Origin: TMED14 sp963925545
GTDB taxonomy: Bacteria; Bacteroidota; Bacteroidia; Flavobacteriales; Schleiferiaceae
Assembly: GCA_963925545.1 (NCBI GenBank)
Contig: CAWUSA010000028.1
Coordinates: forward strand, 1 to 13,675
DNA length: 13,675 nt
Reading direction: 5' to 3'
Part shown: positions 1-7,975 of the stretch, piece after piece
Numbering within the stretch: the first letter of the stretch is position 1
Layout: every line of letters begins with the position of its first letter
Made by a program: the position numbers and the translations under genes
The notes under the pieces: generated by a model
What the model was told of the DNA's origin: nothing
The model's database searches: none
The model's input: only the letters and a program-made list of their open reading frames with translations

Positions 1-17
1 AACCGATGGGTTGATGA

Positions 18-803
18 TCATGATTTGCGTCGCAATAGGAAATAGAACAGACGAGGGCAGTGTTTGTGCAAAAATAACCCCAATCGCTCGGCGGGGCTAG
101 CAATAATTAGGTGAAATTGACGACTGTTACACAGGCGTTGAATCTGTGATGCAGCATCGGCTGGCAGGATGCCAGATCGACCTGAAGGGTCTCGGTTTCG
201 CATCAGTTCACCCTCTGCATTCAATCCACGAGACATGATGCCTGTTCGAATCACGCCTGGTGATACCACATGGACCCGAATGGGGCTCATGTGAACTTCT
301 TCCTTCAAGGACTCCATGTACACGGTGAGTGCAGCCTTGCTTGCGGAATAAGCGGCCAGGTGACTTTGGCCAAACAAGCCTGCAATACTTGACACCACAG
401 CAATTCGACCATGGGCGACCTGCTGCATTTTAGGCAACAAAGCTTTGATGCATGCCACGGGAGATCGGTGATTCAGGGTAAGGACATGGTCATCTACCGC
501 TTGCAGGCTGCTGACTGCAGTTCCCCATTGGGCAATGCCTGCATTGAGTATGGCAAGGTCAATGCCACCATGGACATCCCATGCGGACTGCACCAAATCA
601 GGTAGGGCCTCCATGTCTAAAAGGTCAGCTGCCAGTACATGTACATGGTCAGGTTTTGAGCTGCTGTTTGCAACAGCTTCGAGGGCTTCTTTTCCTCGGG
701 CTGTGGCAATCACATGCCACCCTTTGTCGACATAGGCGTGAACCAGGGCAGCGCCTATGCCGGAGCTGGCGCCTGTGATCCAAATAGGTTGTGGGCTAAG
801 CAT
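18..803 (-). CDS. Short-chain dehydrogenase/reductase (SDR), 261 aa
   Basis: A classical SDR, an NAD(P)-dependent oxidoreductase with a Rossmann fold. The cofactor motif TGASSGIG is at residues 10-17, the NAG motif at 87-89, a structural Asn at 111, and the catalytic triad is Ser139-Tyr152-Lys156 (VSSIAG and YSASK). SPG at 181-183 is the usual post-catalytic motif. An Arg at residue 36, just after the second beta strand, favours NADP over NAD. The C-terminus (about 240-261) is hydrophobic and then basic, as in DHRS7-like members, and might touch the membrane. The ATG at 801-803 gives a normal N-terminus that leads straight into the first beta strand. The gene is divergent from rpmH and has no operon partner in the window. 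Substrate is unknown: the family is too broad to assign one from sequence. Family assignment is secure. Confidence 0.95.
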   Translation of the reverse strand: MLSPQPIWITGASSGIGAALVHAYVDKGWHVIATARGKEALEAVANSSSKPDHVHVLAADLLDMEALPDLVQSAWDVHGGIDLAILNAGIAQWGTAVSSLQAVDDHVLTLNHRSPVACIKALLPKMQQVAHGRIAVVSSIAGLFGQSHLAAYSASKAALTVYMESLKEEVHMSPIRVHVVSPGVIRTGIMSRGLNAEGELMRNRDPSGRSGILPADAASQIQRLCNSRQFHLIIASPAERLGLFLHKHCPRLFYFLLRRKS

Positions 804-940
804 GAAGCGAAGGTAAGTGCTAAGAATGGGGAGTGGACAATGGAGTAAATATTATTGGATCTCTGAAAAGGAAAAAATAGGGCCAACTGCACTTTCCTGT
901 GGCAATGATCAATGGGAATATTGGGTTGGATCAGATTGAG

Positions 941-966
941 TTCAGGCGATTCCTGAATTTTTCTTT
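941..966 (+). terminator. Hairpin plus T-run, possible terminator of unknown transcript
   Basis: TTCAGG (941-946) pairs perfectly with CCTGAA (952-957) around a five-base loop, followed by TTTTTCTTT. On the plus strand this has the form of a small intrinsic terminator, but no plus-strand gene lies upstream in the window (804-940 has no credible ORF). It sits directly before the rpmH promoter. It may insulate rpmH, end an unannotated small RNA, or be chance. Confidence 0.35.
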
Positions 967-973
967 CATCTCC

Positions 974-1005
974 TTGTGGAAACCTAAAATCTCTGCCTAT
1001 ATTTG
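974..1005 (+). promoter_or_regulatory. rpmH promoter, Bacteroidota type
   Basis: TATATTTG at 998-1005 matches the Bacteroidota -7 consensus TAnnTTTG perfectly. A TTG at 974-976 sits 21 bases upstream, within the known spacing range for the -33 element. Transcription would start near 1011-1013, leaving a leader of about 13-15 bases before the rpmH ATG at 1026. The match is seen in the sequence; activity is inferred. Confidence 0.7.
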
Positions 1006-1025
1006 CAGCCCGAAATAAAGCTGTC

Positions 1026-1184
1026 ATGAAACGCACCTACCAACCTTCCAATCGCAAGCGCAAGAACAAACACGGATTCCGTGAGCGCATGAGTTCAGCC
1101 AATGGCCGTCGCGTTATTCTACGTCGTCGTTCCAAAGGGCGTTCACAATTGACAGTATCTCACGCAGGCAGCCACAAAGGCTAA
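1026..1184 (+). CDS. rpmH: 50S ribosomal protein L34, 52 aa
   Basis: A very basic 52-residue protein starting MKRTYQPSNRKRKNKHGFRE, the hallmark of bacterial L34, with the conserved NGRRV segment at about residues 27-31 and RRRSKGR after it. The tail ending in HKG is in the usual place for Bacteroidota L34. L34 is a small structural protein of the large ribosomal subunit. Length is normal for the family. A consensus promoter lies just upstream and a strong intrinsic terminator just downstream, so the gene is probably transcribed mainly alone. In many bacteria rpmH is next to rnpA and dnaA; here carB follows instead, which fits the scattered arrangement seen in Bacteroidota. Confidence 0.97.
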   Translation: MKRTYQPSNRKRKNKHGFRERMSSANGRRVILRRRSKGRSQLTVSHAGSHKG

Positions 1185-1207
1185 TGCGTCAGAATTCAAC
1201 GACTTTG

Positions 1208-1237
1208 AAGGTGTTGCTGTTGCAGCACCTTTTTTTT
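1208..1237 (+). terminator. Intrinsic terminator of rpmH
   Basis: A ten-pair stem (AAGGTGTTGC at 1208-1217 with GCAGCACCTT at 1222-1231, one G-T pair) closes a TGTT loop and runs into eight T residues (1230-1237). It lies 23 bases after the rpmH stop and separates rpmH from carB. It is the strongest intrinsic terminator in the window. Confidence 0.85.
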
Positions 1238-1246
1238 GCGCTCACA

Positions 1247-1278
1247 TTTGGTGATACAACCATTGCAACCGATTTTTG
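1247..1278 (+). promoter_or_regulatory. Possible carB promoter
   Basis: TTTG at 1247-1250 and GATTTTTG at 1271-1278 are separated by 20 bases. The second differs from the Bacteroidota -7 box TAnnTTTG at one position (G for T). Because the rpmH terminator lies upstream, carB needs its own promoter in 1238-1293, and this is the best candidate I see. The implied leader would be very short, about 5-10 bases. Confidence 0.35.
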
Positions 1279-1293
1279 AAGGAACCTAAGACT

Positions 1294-4140
1294 ATGCCAC
1301 GCAACACCAACATCAAATCCGTCCTCATTATCGGTAGCGGACCCATCGTCATCGGACAGGCCTGTGAATTTGATTACGCTGGATCTCAAGCGGCTAGATC
1401 CCTTCGTGAGGAAGGCATTGAGGTTTCATTGATCAACTCCAATCCCGCGACCATCATGACCGACGAGGTGGTTGCAGATCACATTTACCTGCTGCCTTTG
1501 GATGTTGAATCCATTGAAAAGATTTTGAAGGAGCGAGACATCGATTGCGTTTTACCAACCATTGGTGGCCAGACAGCATTGAACCTATGCATTGAAGCAG
1601 ATAACCAAGGCGTGTGGGAAAAATACGGCGTTGAAATCATAGGTGTTGACATTGATGCCATCAATATCACTGAAGATCGTGAACTGTTCAAGCAATTGAT
1701 GACTAAAATCGGTGTGGGTGTAGCGCCTTCAAGAATTGCCAAGAGCTACTTGAATGGCCAGGAGATTGCACAAGAATTTGGCTTTCCCCTTTGTGTTCGA
1801 CCTTCCTACACGCTGGCTGGAACTGGGGCTTCTTTTGTCTGGAACAAGGAGGAGTTTGAAGCGTCTTTGCATCGTGGATTGGAAGCAAGTCCCGTGCATG
1901 AAGTGATGATTGACAAGGCCTTGTTAGGTTGGAAAGAGTACGAACTGGAACTGCTTCGCGACAAAAATGACAATGTCATCATCATATGTTCCATTGAAAA
2001 CATGGATCCCATGGGGATTCACACAGGAGACTCCATCACCGTGGCTCCTGCCATGACATTGAGTGACACGGCCTACCAACGCATGCGTGACATGGCCATC
2101 TTGATGATGCGTTCGATTGGCAATTTTGCTGGTGGATGCAATGCGCAATTTGCTGTGAGCCCTGATGAAAACGAGGACATTGTTGCCATTGAGATCAACC
2201 CAAGGGTGTCTCGATCCTCTGCACTGGCCTCCAAGGCAACAGGTTACCCCATCGCGAAAGTAGCAGCCAAGTTGGCCATCGGTTACACCTTGGATGAACT
2301 CAACAACCAAATCACCAAAACCACCACGGCTTACTTTGAGCCAACCTTGGATTATGTGATTGTTAAAATCCCCCGTTGGAACTTTGACAAGTTTGAAGGC
2401 GCAGATCGCCGCTTGGGATTGCAAATGAAATCCGTGGGTGAAGTGATGGGTATTGGCAGAACCTTTCAGGAAGCCTTGCACAAAGCGGTACAGTCCCTGG
2501 AGATAAGACGCAATGGTTTAGGTGCTGATGGCAAAGGGTTGCGAGATCAAGCCATCATTCTTCACAAACTGGAGCACGCCTCGTGGGATCGCATCTTTGT
2601 TTTGTACGATGCCATGCAGATGGGTATTGCCTTGCGTAAAATCCATGAAATCACCAAGATTGACATGTGGTTCTTGAAGCAAATCGAAGCATTGGTTGAA
2701 ACCCAAGTCCGAATTGAGAGCCATGCCTTGGCCAATTTGCCAAAGGAGCTCCTATTGGAAGCGAAAATGAAAGGCTTTGCAGATCGTCAGATTGCTCACA
2801 TGACCCATTGCTTGGAAAGTGACATCCACAACTTGCGTGTAGGTATGGGCATTGAACGTGTATGGAAATTGGTGGACACCTGTGCTGCTGAATTCCCTGC
2901 ACAAACGCCGTATTACTACAGCACGTTTGAAATGCCAATGACCCTTGCTGGGGGTGAGCCCTTTGCAGAGAACGAGTCTGAGGTGAGTGACAAAAAGAAA
3001 ATCATTGTCTTGGGATCAGGTCCCAACCGCATTGGTCAAGGCATTGAATTTGACTACTCCTGTGTTCACGGTGTCCTAGCAGCTAAAGAATGTGGCTATG
3101 AGACCATCATGATCAACTGCAATCCTGAAACGGTATCCACCGATTTTGACACCGCAGACAAGCTATACTTTGAGCCGGTGTTTTGGGAGCATATCTACGA
3201 CATCATCCGGCATGAAAAGCCCGTGGGGGTTATTGTACAGCTTGGTGGGCAGACGGCATTGAAGCTGGCAGAGAAGCTGGAGCGGTTTGGCATCAAGGTC
3301 ATTGGCACCAACTTTGAATCCTTGGATCTTGCAGAGGATCGCGGCCGTTTCTCAAACACCTTGAAGGACCTAGGCATTCCCTACCCTGAATTTGATGTGA
3401 TTAAAAAATCGGATGAAGCGCGGTTGGTTGCAGAAAAGTTGGGTTACCCCATTTTGGTTCGTCCATCCTATGTCCTTGGAGGTCAAGGCATGAAGATTGT
3501 CATCAACGATGAAGAATTGGAAACCCATGTGGTGGAATTGTTCAAGAATTTTGATGGCAATGTCTTGTTGGACCAATACCTAGATGGCGCCATTGAAGCA
3601 GAGACCGATGCCATTTGTGACGGGGAAGATGTTTACATCATTGGCGTGATGGAGCATGTTGAGCCTTGTGGTGTGCATTCAGGGGATTCCCATGCCACCT
3701 TACCGCCATTCAATTTGGGAGAATTGGTGATGGATCAAATCCGTGAGCATACTAAGACCATTGCCATGGCTTTAGGTACCGTTGGCTTGATCAACATACA
3801 GTTTGCCATCAAGGATGAGGTTGTGTACATCATTGAAGCCAACCCTAGGGCTTCACGCACCGTGCCCTTCATTTGCAAGGCTTACGGTGAGTCCTATGTC
3901 AATGCGGCAGTTAAGGTGATGATGGGCGAGGCCAAGGTGAAGGACTTCAATTTCCAACCCCATTTGGATGGCTATGCCATCAAGGTGCCCGTGTTCAGTT
4001 TTGATAAATTTCCCAATGTCAACAAGACCCTTGGGCCACAGATGAAATCAACAGGTGAGGCTATCCACTTCATCAAGGACCTCAAGGATCCCTTCTTCCG
4101 AAAGGTCTATTCCGAAAGGAACTACTACCTCTCAAGGTAG
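1294..4140 (+). CDS. carB: Carbamoyl-phosphate synthase large subunit, short form, 948 aa
   Basis: CarB uses ammonia released by CarA from glutamine, bicarbonate and two ATP to make carbamoyl phosphate for pyrimidine and arginine synthesis in the cytoplasm. Both homologous synthetase halves are present: the first begins with the IIGSGPIVIGQACEFDYAGS motif (residues 12-31), the second with VLGSGPNRIGQGIEFDYS near residue 572. Each has an ATP-grasp domain (RPSYTLAGTGASF and RPSYVLGGQGMKI) and a metal-binding EINPRVSRSSAL or EANPRASRTVPF segment. The protein stops soon after MKSTGEAIH, so the C-terminal MGS-like allosteric domain of the roughly 1070-residue enterobacterial enzyme is absent, as I recall for flavobacterial CarB. 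I chose ATG 1294, preceded by AAGGA at 1279-1283, over an in-frame TTG at 1276 that overlaps the possible -7 box. No carA is in the window. Confidence 0.97.
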   Translation: MPRNTNIKSVLIIGSGPIVIGQACEFDYAGSQAARSLREEGIEVSLINSNPATIMTDEVVADHIYLLPLDVESIEKILKERDIDCVLPTIGGQTALNLCIEADNQGVWEKYGVEIIGVDIDAINITEDRELFKQLMTKIGVGVAPSRIAKSYLNGQEIAQEFGFPLCVRPSYTLAGTGASFVWNKEEFEASLHRGLEASPVHEVMIDKALLGWKEYELELLRDKNDNVIIICSIENMDPMGIHTGDSITVAPAMTLSDTAYQRMRDMAILMMRSIGNFAGGCNAQFAVSPDENEDIVAIEINPRVSRSSALASKATGYPIAKVAAKLAIGYTLDELNNQITKTTTAYFEPTLDYVIVKIPRWNFDKFEGADRRLGLQMKSVGEVMGIGRTFQEALHKAVQSLEIRRNGLGADGKGLRDQAIILHKLEHASWDRIFVLYDAMQMGIALRKIHEITKIDMWFLKQIEALVETQVRIESHALANLPKELLLEAKMKGFADRQIAHMTHCLESDIHNLRVGMGIERVWKLVDTCAAEFPAQTPYYYSTFEMPMTLAGGEPFAENESEVSDKKKIIVLGSGPNRIGQGIEFDYSCVHGVLAAKECGYETIMINCNPETVSTDFDTADKLYFEPVFWEHIYDIIRHEKPVGVIVQLGGQTALKLAEKLERFGIKVIGTNFESLDLAEDRGRFSNTLKDLGIPYPEFDVIKKSDEARLVAEKLGYPILVRPSYVLGGQGMKIVINDEELETHVVELFKNFDGNVLLDQYLDGAIEAETDAICDGEDVYIIGVMEHVEPCGVHSGDSHATLPPFNLGELVMDQIREHTKTIAMALGTVGLINIQFAIKDEVVYIIEANPRASRTVPFICKAYGESYVNAAVKVMMGEAKVKDFNFQPHLDGYAIKVPVFSFDKFPNVNKTLGPQMKSTGEAIHFIKDLKDPFFRKVYSERNYYLSR
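4125..4140. terminator. Small symmetric hairpin at the carB/glycosyltransferase convergence
   Basis: CTACCT (4125-4130) pairs with AGGTAG (4135-4140) around a CTCA loop, ending exactly at the carB stop codon. The two convergent genes are only 23 bases apart, so some bidirectional termination is expected. There is no T-run on either strand, so this is a weak candidate. The gap itself holds a tandem CATTCTCT doublet (4141-4156). Confidence 0.2.
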
Positions 4141-4163
4141 CATTCTCTCATTCTCTCAATCTG

Positions 4164-5432
4164 TCAAGCCATTAAGGCCTTTGCCAGGCCGGCTCGGGTG
4201 TAGGCTTCTTTGTCTGATTGGCTTGCCCCACTCGGGCAGTCATCCATCCATGACAGCAATTGTTGACTGGCCTTGTTGGGGTCTTCATGGAGCTTGCCTG
4301 CATGGACCTTGTCAAGGATAGCTTGTGCATCTGAACCATCTGGCCCAAATCCCCATATGGGTCGACCTGAGCCGATGTATTCAAACAATTTACCTGTGAG
4401 AATGCCTTTGTTGTTGGGCAAATCAGGAATCAGCAAAAGCAAAGCATCTGCACGTTCCAGTACTTTGACAGATTCTGCATGGGGCAAGTAGCCCAGAGCC
4501 TTGAAGCTGAATAACCCATTGGATACCCTTGCCATCTGCTGCAATTGGTCAACGCATTCTTTGGCGGGACGACCCGCTATAACCAAGTTGATGGCTTGAC
4601 TGGCATCGATCACCCCTTGAATGGCTTTGTAGAGTGCATCTAAAGGGTATTGCAGTGTCAATGTGCCAGTGTATGCTAGGGTGAAGGCCTCATTGCTTGG
4701 CTGATTGGCTGTGTCGCTGAAGTCTTTAGGGTCGTAGCCGTTAGGCATGATGTGAAAATCATCGCTGGATCGCTTGACTTTGCTGCTGAGTAATCGCTTC
4801 AAATCCTCACTAACACAAAGGATTCGGTCTGCTTGACTGAGCACAGATTGCTCCATGGCCATGTCTTTTTTTCTGGCCCATCGGGTGGGGTAGAACTGAT
4901 CATAATAGTAGATATCGGTCCAAGGGTCCCTGAAATCTGCCCACCAGGTGATGCCATGGCTTTTTTGCAGGTTTTGCCCGATTAAATGGGTGGAGTGGGG
5001 CGGTCCCGTGGTGATGATGAGGTCCCAGTCCTTTGACTGCAATAGCTTGTTGGCTAAGGCAGTGGCTTGCTTGTTCCACCCCTTTCTTGGGTCAGGCAAA
5101 AAGCAGTTGCCCCGGATGAATCGTGACAACTTTTGCAATGGGCCAGGCGTGCCTGCTTGATTGGCAAAGCCACTGAAGGGAACTTCTTTGCGCCGGGTCA
5201 GTTGTTGGTAGCGCTTGAACCAATCCGTTGCGCCACTGTGATGAACGGTGAGAGATTCACTTTCCTTCAGCAAGCTCAGATCCTTCAGGGGGTAGGTTGC
5301 TGCCTTAGGGTCAACGGTTAACACCTCAACGTCATGCCCTTGATCTTGTAGTGCAAGGGCTGTCTTGAGCCATCGCTGCACCCCCGGACCACCCGCAGGC
5401 GGCCAATAGTAGGAGATGACAAGCAATTTCAT
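4164..5432 (-). CDS. Glycosyltransferase, GT4-like (GT-B fold), 422 aa
   Basis: A cytoplasmic nucleotide-sugar-dependent glycosyltransferase of the type common in Bacteroidota polysaccharide loci. The N-terminal domain begins MKLLVISYYWPPAGGPGVQR, with the glycine-rich acceptor loop, then ITTGPPHS (139-146) and WWADFRDPW (163-171). The C-terminal donor domain carries IMPNGYD (228-234), YTGTL (254-258), and GKLFEYIGSGRPI (347-359) with Glu351 near the position of the donor-contacting Glu in GT4 enzymes. An in-frame ATG 13 codons upstream lies inside the preceding YfhO gene; I chose ATG 5432 because the first beta strand starts there. It follows the YfhO gene with one base between stop and start (TGACATG), so the two are very likely co-transcribed and translationally coupled. 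Sugar and linkage cannot be told from sequence. Confidence 0.92.
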   Translation of the reverse strand: MKLLVISYYWPPAGGPGVQRWLKTALALQDQGHDVEVLTVDPKAATYPLKDLSLLKESESLTVHHSGATDWFKRYQQLTRRKEVPFSGFANQAGTPGPLQKLSRFIRGNCFLPDPRKGWNKQATALANKLLQSKDWDLIITTGPPHSTHLIGQNLQKSHGITWWADFRDPWTDIYYYDQFYPTRWARKKDMAMEQSVLSQADRILCVSEDLKRLLSSKVKRSSDDFHIMPNGYDPKDFSDTANQPSNEAFTLAYTGTLTLQYPLDALYKAIQGVIDASQAINLVIAGRPAKECVDQLQQMARVSNGLFSFKALGYLPHAESVKVLERADALLLLIPDLPNNKGILTGKLFEYIGSGRPIWGFGPDGSDAQAILDKVHAGKLHEDPNKASQQLLSWMDDCPSGASQSDKEAYTRAGLAKALMA

Positions 5433-5433
5433 G

Positions 5434-7914
5434 TCAGTCTTGCTTTGCGCGGAGTTCAGCCCATCCAGCACCCAATAAGGTGAGCAAAAGGAGTATGCTG
5501 AACATCAGGTTGATGCTTTCCCCTTTGCGGTAGGTTTCAGGATGGAAGGCAAAAACCAGTTCCTTGGTTCCCGCAGGAATCACGGCAGAGCGAAGGATGT
5601 AATTAGCGCGTAAGATGTCAAGATCAACACCATCTGCAGTCAATGTCCATGCCTGGCCTGGCGCCTGGTAGAAGACCTCTGAAAAAAGCACGTAGCGGTC
5701 CTCGCTTAGGTTCTTCACCTGGTAGGTCAAGACATTGGCAGCGTATTTGACAATGTCAATACTCGCTTCAAAAGAGCTGTCAGTTGCTGAATGAAGTGTT
5801 GCTGCATAGCTGCCAGCATCTTCAGGGTCAATCATGTCAGACTCAACAATGGCAGTGGTTTTAGGGTTGAATCCTTCTGAGCTGATGGCATCCATGGCTT
5901 CGTTGGCGCCATCCACCACCCGTATTTCTGTGGGGAACCAGGCATGACCGCAAGCTTCGGGGTTTAACTCCGCACGGTTGCCACCTTGGCCATCAGAGAC
6001 AATGAACCATTTGGCATTCAGCATCCCAAAGATTGGCAGTTTGCCTGCAGACATAGGCCCTGCAATCAAGTCTTGGTAGCGGGCCAATTTGGCTCCGTGG
6101 TAGCCACCAATGGATTTGTGATGGGCAGAGGTGTAAGAGTCACTTGTGAGATTGACTGTGGTGTTCAGCACCCGGTAATGCGGGTCGGCATCCTTGAGGA
6201 TGAACAAGTCAGTTGCTGTGGGCTGCAGACGCGCATTGGCATCCTGCTGGCTGATGAAGTCTTCATGGCCTAATTGGTCCTTGTCAAAGGACCACAAGTC
6301 ACCCACAACGATCAAGCCCAGCGCTGCAATGAACAGGGCTGTCTTCAATGTGCCGCGTTGGTGAAGGAATAGCACCAACCAGGCAGCTGCCATGATCATC
6401 AGTGAGCGCAATGCAGAAGCTTTCATCAGGCCAGCCCGGTCATCCAGAACGATGTCCATGGGTAGGCCTTTGCTAGCCCAATAAGCATCATTGGATCCTT
6501 CCAAGCCCATGATCACACCGCCAAAGAGGTAGATAACACCACAGAGACCCAAAGCGATCAGGCCACTTCGTTTCAAAATCGTTAAGGCCTTGGCCTTGTC
6601 CATGTTAAGCAGGCCTTCTAAGCCTTTGAATCCAATCCATGGAATGACCATGAAAGCCACGACAAGCACCATGGATGGCACCCGGAACTTGTTGTACAAT
6701 GGCATGTGGTCAAAGAGGAACCCGTTGAAGCCTGGTAAATGCTTACCCCAAGCCATCAATAGCACCAATAGCAAGCTGCCTACAGCAAGCCACAGGGTGG
6801 CGCCTCGGACCACGAATAGCCCAATGAGAAACAAGAGGAAGACGGCTGCGCCCACATAGTAAGCGCCGTTGACAAGGGATTGGTCACCAAAGTAGAGCAC
6901 TTGGCCAACCACTTGTTCAGCTTGCTTTTCAGCCAGGGGTTTGCCCATGCCTTGCGAACGGAAATTGTTCACCAGGAGTTCATGGAGTTTGCTGTCAGGG
7001 TAGCTTTGTTTTGCACCACCGCCGGTGGCATTAGGGATGATCAAGTTGAGCGTTTCAGCAGGCCCATAAGACCAGCTCATGGCATAGTCAAAGTCCAGTC
7101 CACCGGTGCCTTCGTCTTCAACCAAGGCAGAATGGCCGCCACGCATGGAGGCTTCCGTGTAAGCAGAGGAAGACCAGAGGTTGCCAATGTTGGGTCCAAT
7201 ACCCAAAACGGCAGCGGCCAACAAGATAAAGGATTGCTTGATCCATGATCGGCTTTCTCCTGCCTTGAAACGGATGACACCATAGGTGATGACAGCAGCC
7301 AGAATAGGAATGGCCGTGTAGTAGGTGATCTGAAAGTGGTTGGCATGAATGCTCAAGCCTGTGAAAAGTGCGGTCAATGCAAAGCCAATCAGGTGCTTGC
7401 CCTTGTAGGTGAGAAGCACACCCATGATCAGGGGCGCCATGTAGGCTGCCGTACGGATTTTCGCATTGTGGCCTGCGGCAAGAGAGATGATAAAGAAGGC
7501 TGAGAAGCCAAAGGCTAAGGCTGCGATTGTGGCAAGTTCAGGTCGCACTTTTTCACTGCGCATCAAGGCAAAAAACCCAATCATCAATGAAAGGATGATG
7601 TAGATGCCATTGCCTTTGATCATTACCGTGGACATGAATCCCTGCAAATGGCTGAGCCAGTTGTTGGGGTATTCGGTGGAAATTTGAAAAGTTGGCATCC
7701 CTGAAAACATGCTGTTGGTCCAGAGGGGCTCTTCACCGGTAGCTTCTCGGTGATCAACAATTTCTTTGCCTTTAGCCAATCCCATCATGATGTCATCTTG
7801 TGCAATCGTCTGATCGCCAAGGATGACGGGATAGAAATAAATGACAACAGCTGTGAAAATGACTGCGATAGGCAAGAGCCAGGACGTTAAGTTGTCGCGT
7901 TGGAAAAGAGACAT
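5434..7914 (-). CDS. YfhO-family multispanning membrane protein (GT-C type), 826 aa
   Basis: A large inner-membrane protein resembling the YfhO family. A first membrane segment (about 11-32) leads into an outward loop with Asp-Asp at 40-41 (IAQDDIMMG), the place where GT-C glycosyltransferases keep catalytic acidic residues. The conserved WTNSMFSGMPTFQIS stretch (65-79) is typical of the Bacteroidota branch. Further membrane segments follow up to about residue 540, then a soluble, probably periplasmic domain (about 545-795) and one last membrane helix (801-817). In Gram-positive bacteria YfhO-type enzymes glycosylate teichoic acids using undecaprenyl-phosphate-linked sugars; the role in Bacteroidota is not settled. 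Linkage to a glycosyltransferase downstream and to sulfotransferase and flippase genes divergently supports a role in decorating a surface glycan. Family call is firm; function is inferred. Confidence 0.9.
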   Translation of the reverse strand: MSLFQRDNLTSWLLPIAVIFTAVVIYFYPVILGDQTIAQDDIMMGLAKGKEIVDHREATGEEPLWTNSMFSGMPTFQISTEYPNNWLSHLQGFMSTVMIKGNGIYIILSLMIGFFALMRSEKVRPELATIAALAFGFSAFFIISLAAGHNAKIRTAAYMAPLIMGVLLTYKGKHLIGFALTALFTGLSIHANHFQITYYTAIPILAAVITYGVIRFKAGESRSWIKQSFILLAAAVLGIGPNIGNLWSSSAYTEASMRGGHSALVEDEGTGGLDFDYAMSWSYGPAETLNLIIPNATGGGAKQSYPDSKLHELLVNNFRSQGMGKPLAEKQAEQVVGQVLYFGDQSLVNGAYYVGAAVFLLFLIGLFVVRGATLWLAVGSLLLVLLMAWGKHLPGFNGFLFDHMPLYNKFRVPSMVLVVAFMVIPWIGFKGLEGLLNMDKAKALTILKRSGLIALGLCGVIYLFGGVIMGLEGSNDAYWASKGLPMDIVLDDRAGLMKASALRSLMIMAAAWLVLFLHQRGTLKTALFIAALGLIVVGDLWSFDKDQLGHEDFISQQDANARLQPTATDLFILKDADPHYRVLNTTVNLTSDSYTSAHHKSIGGYHGAKLARYQDLIAGPMSAGKLPIFGMLNAKWFIVSDGQGGNRAELNPEACGHAWFPTEIRVVDGANEAMDAISSEGFNPKTTAIVESDMIDPEDAGSYAATLHSATDSSFEASIDIVKYAANVLTYQVKNLSEDRYVLFSEVFYQAPGQAWTLTADGVDLDILRANYILRSAVIPAGTKELVFAFHPETYRKGESINLMFSILLLLTLLGAGWAELRAKQD

Positions 7915-7975
7915 GCGATAGGAGTTAAGGTTGAAAGCAATGTTACGAAGAAAAACACCTTAATTTGGCTCTCAG
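7915..7975. promoter_or_regulatory. Divergent promoter region of the glycan module
   Basis: The 61 bases between the YfhO start and the first sulfotransferase start must hold promoters for both units unless they lie inside coding sequence. On the plus strand TTAATTTG (7960-7967) matches the -7 box at five of six defined positions; on the minus strand TAACATTG (7945-7938) also matches at five of six. I see no well-spaced -33 element for either. The short shared spacer would allow joint regulation. Confidence 0.35.

Noticed and set aside
755..1036. 93-codon minus-strand frame across the SDR start, the intergenic region and the rpmH start
   Set aside because: It overlaps two solid genes and the rpmH promoter and has a low-complexity, unfamiliar translation.
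1924..2481. 185-codon open frame on the minus strand inside carB
   Set aside because: It lies wholly antisense to a highly conserved enzyme, its translation shows no family pattern, and several other antisense frames in carB look alike, so it is a codon-use shadow.
4141..4156. Tandem CATTCTCT doublet between carB and the glycosyltransferase
   Set aside because: Only two copies of eight bases in a short spacer; too little to call a repeat element.
5433..5471. Upstream extension of the glycosyltransferase by 13 residues
   Set aside because: The extra residues lie inside the YfhO gene and do not resemble the family's N-terminus, which starts at the MKLLVISYYW strand.
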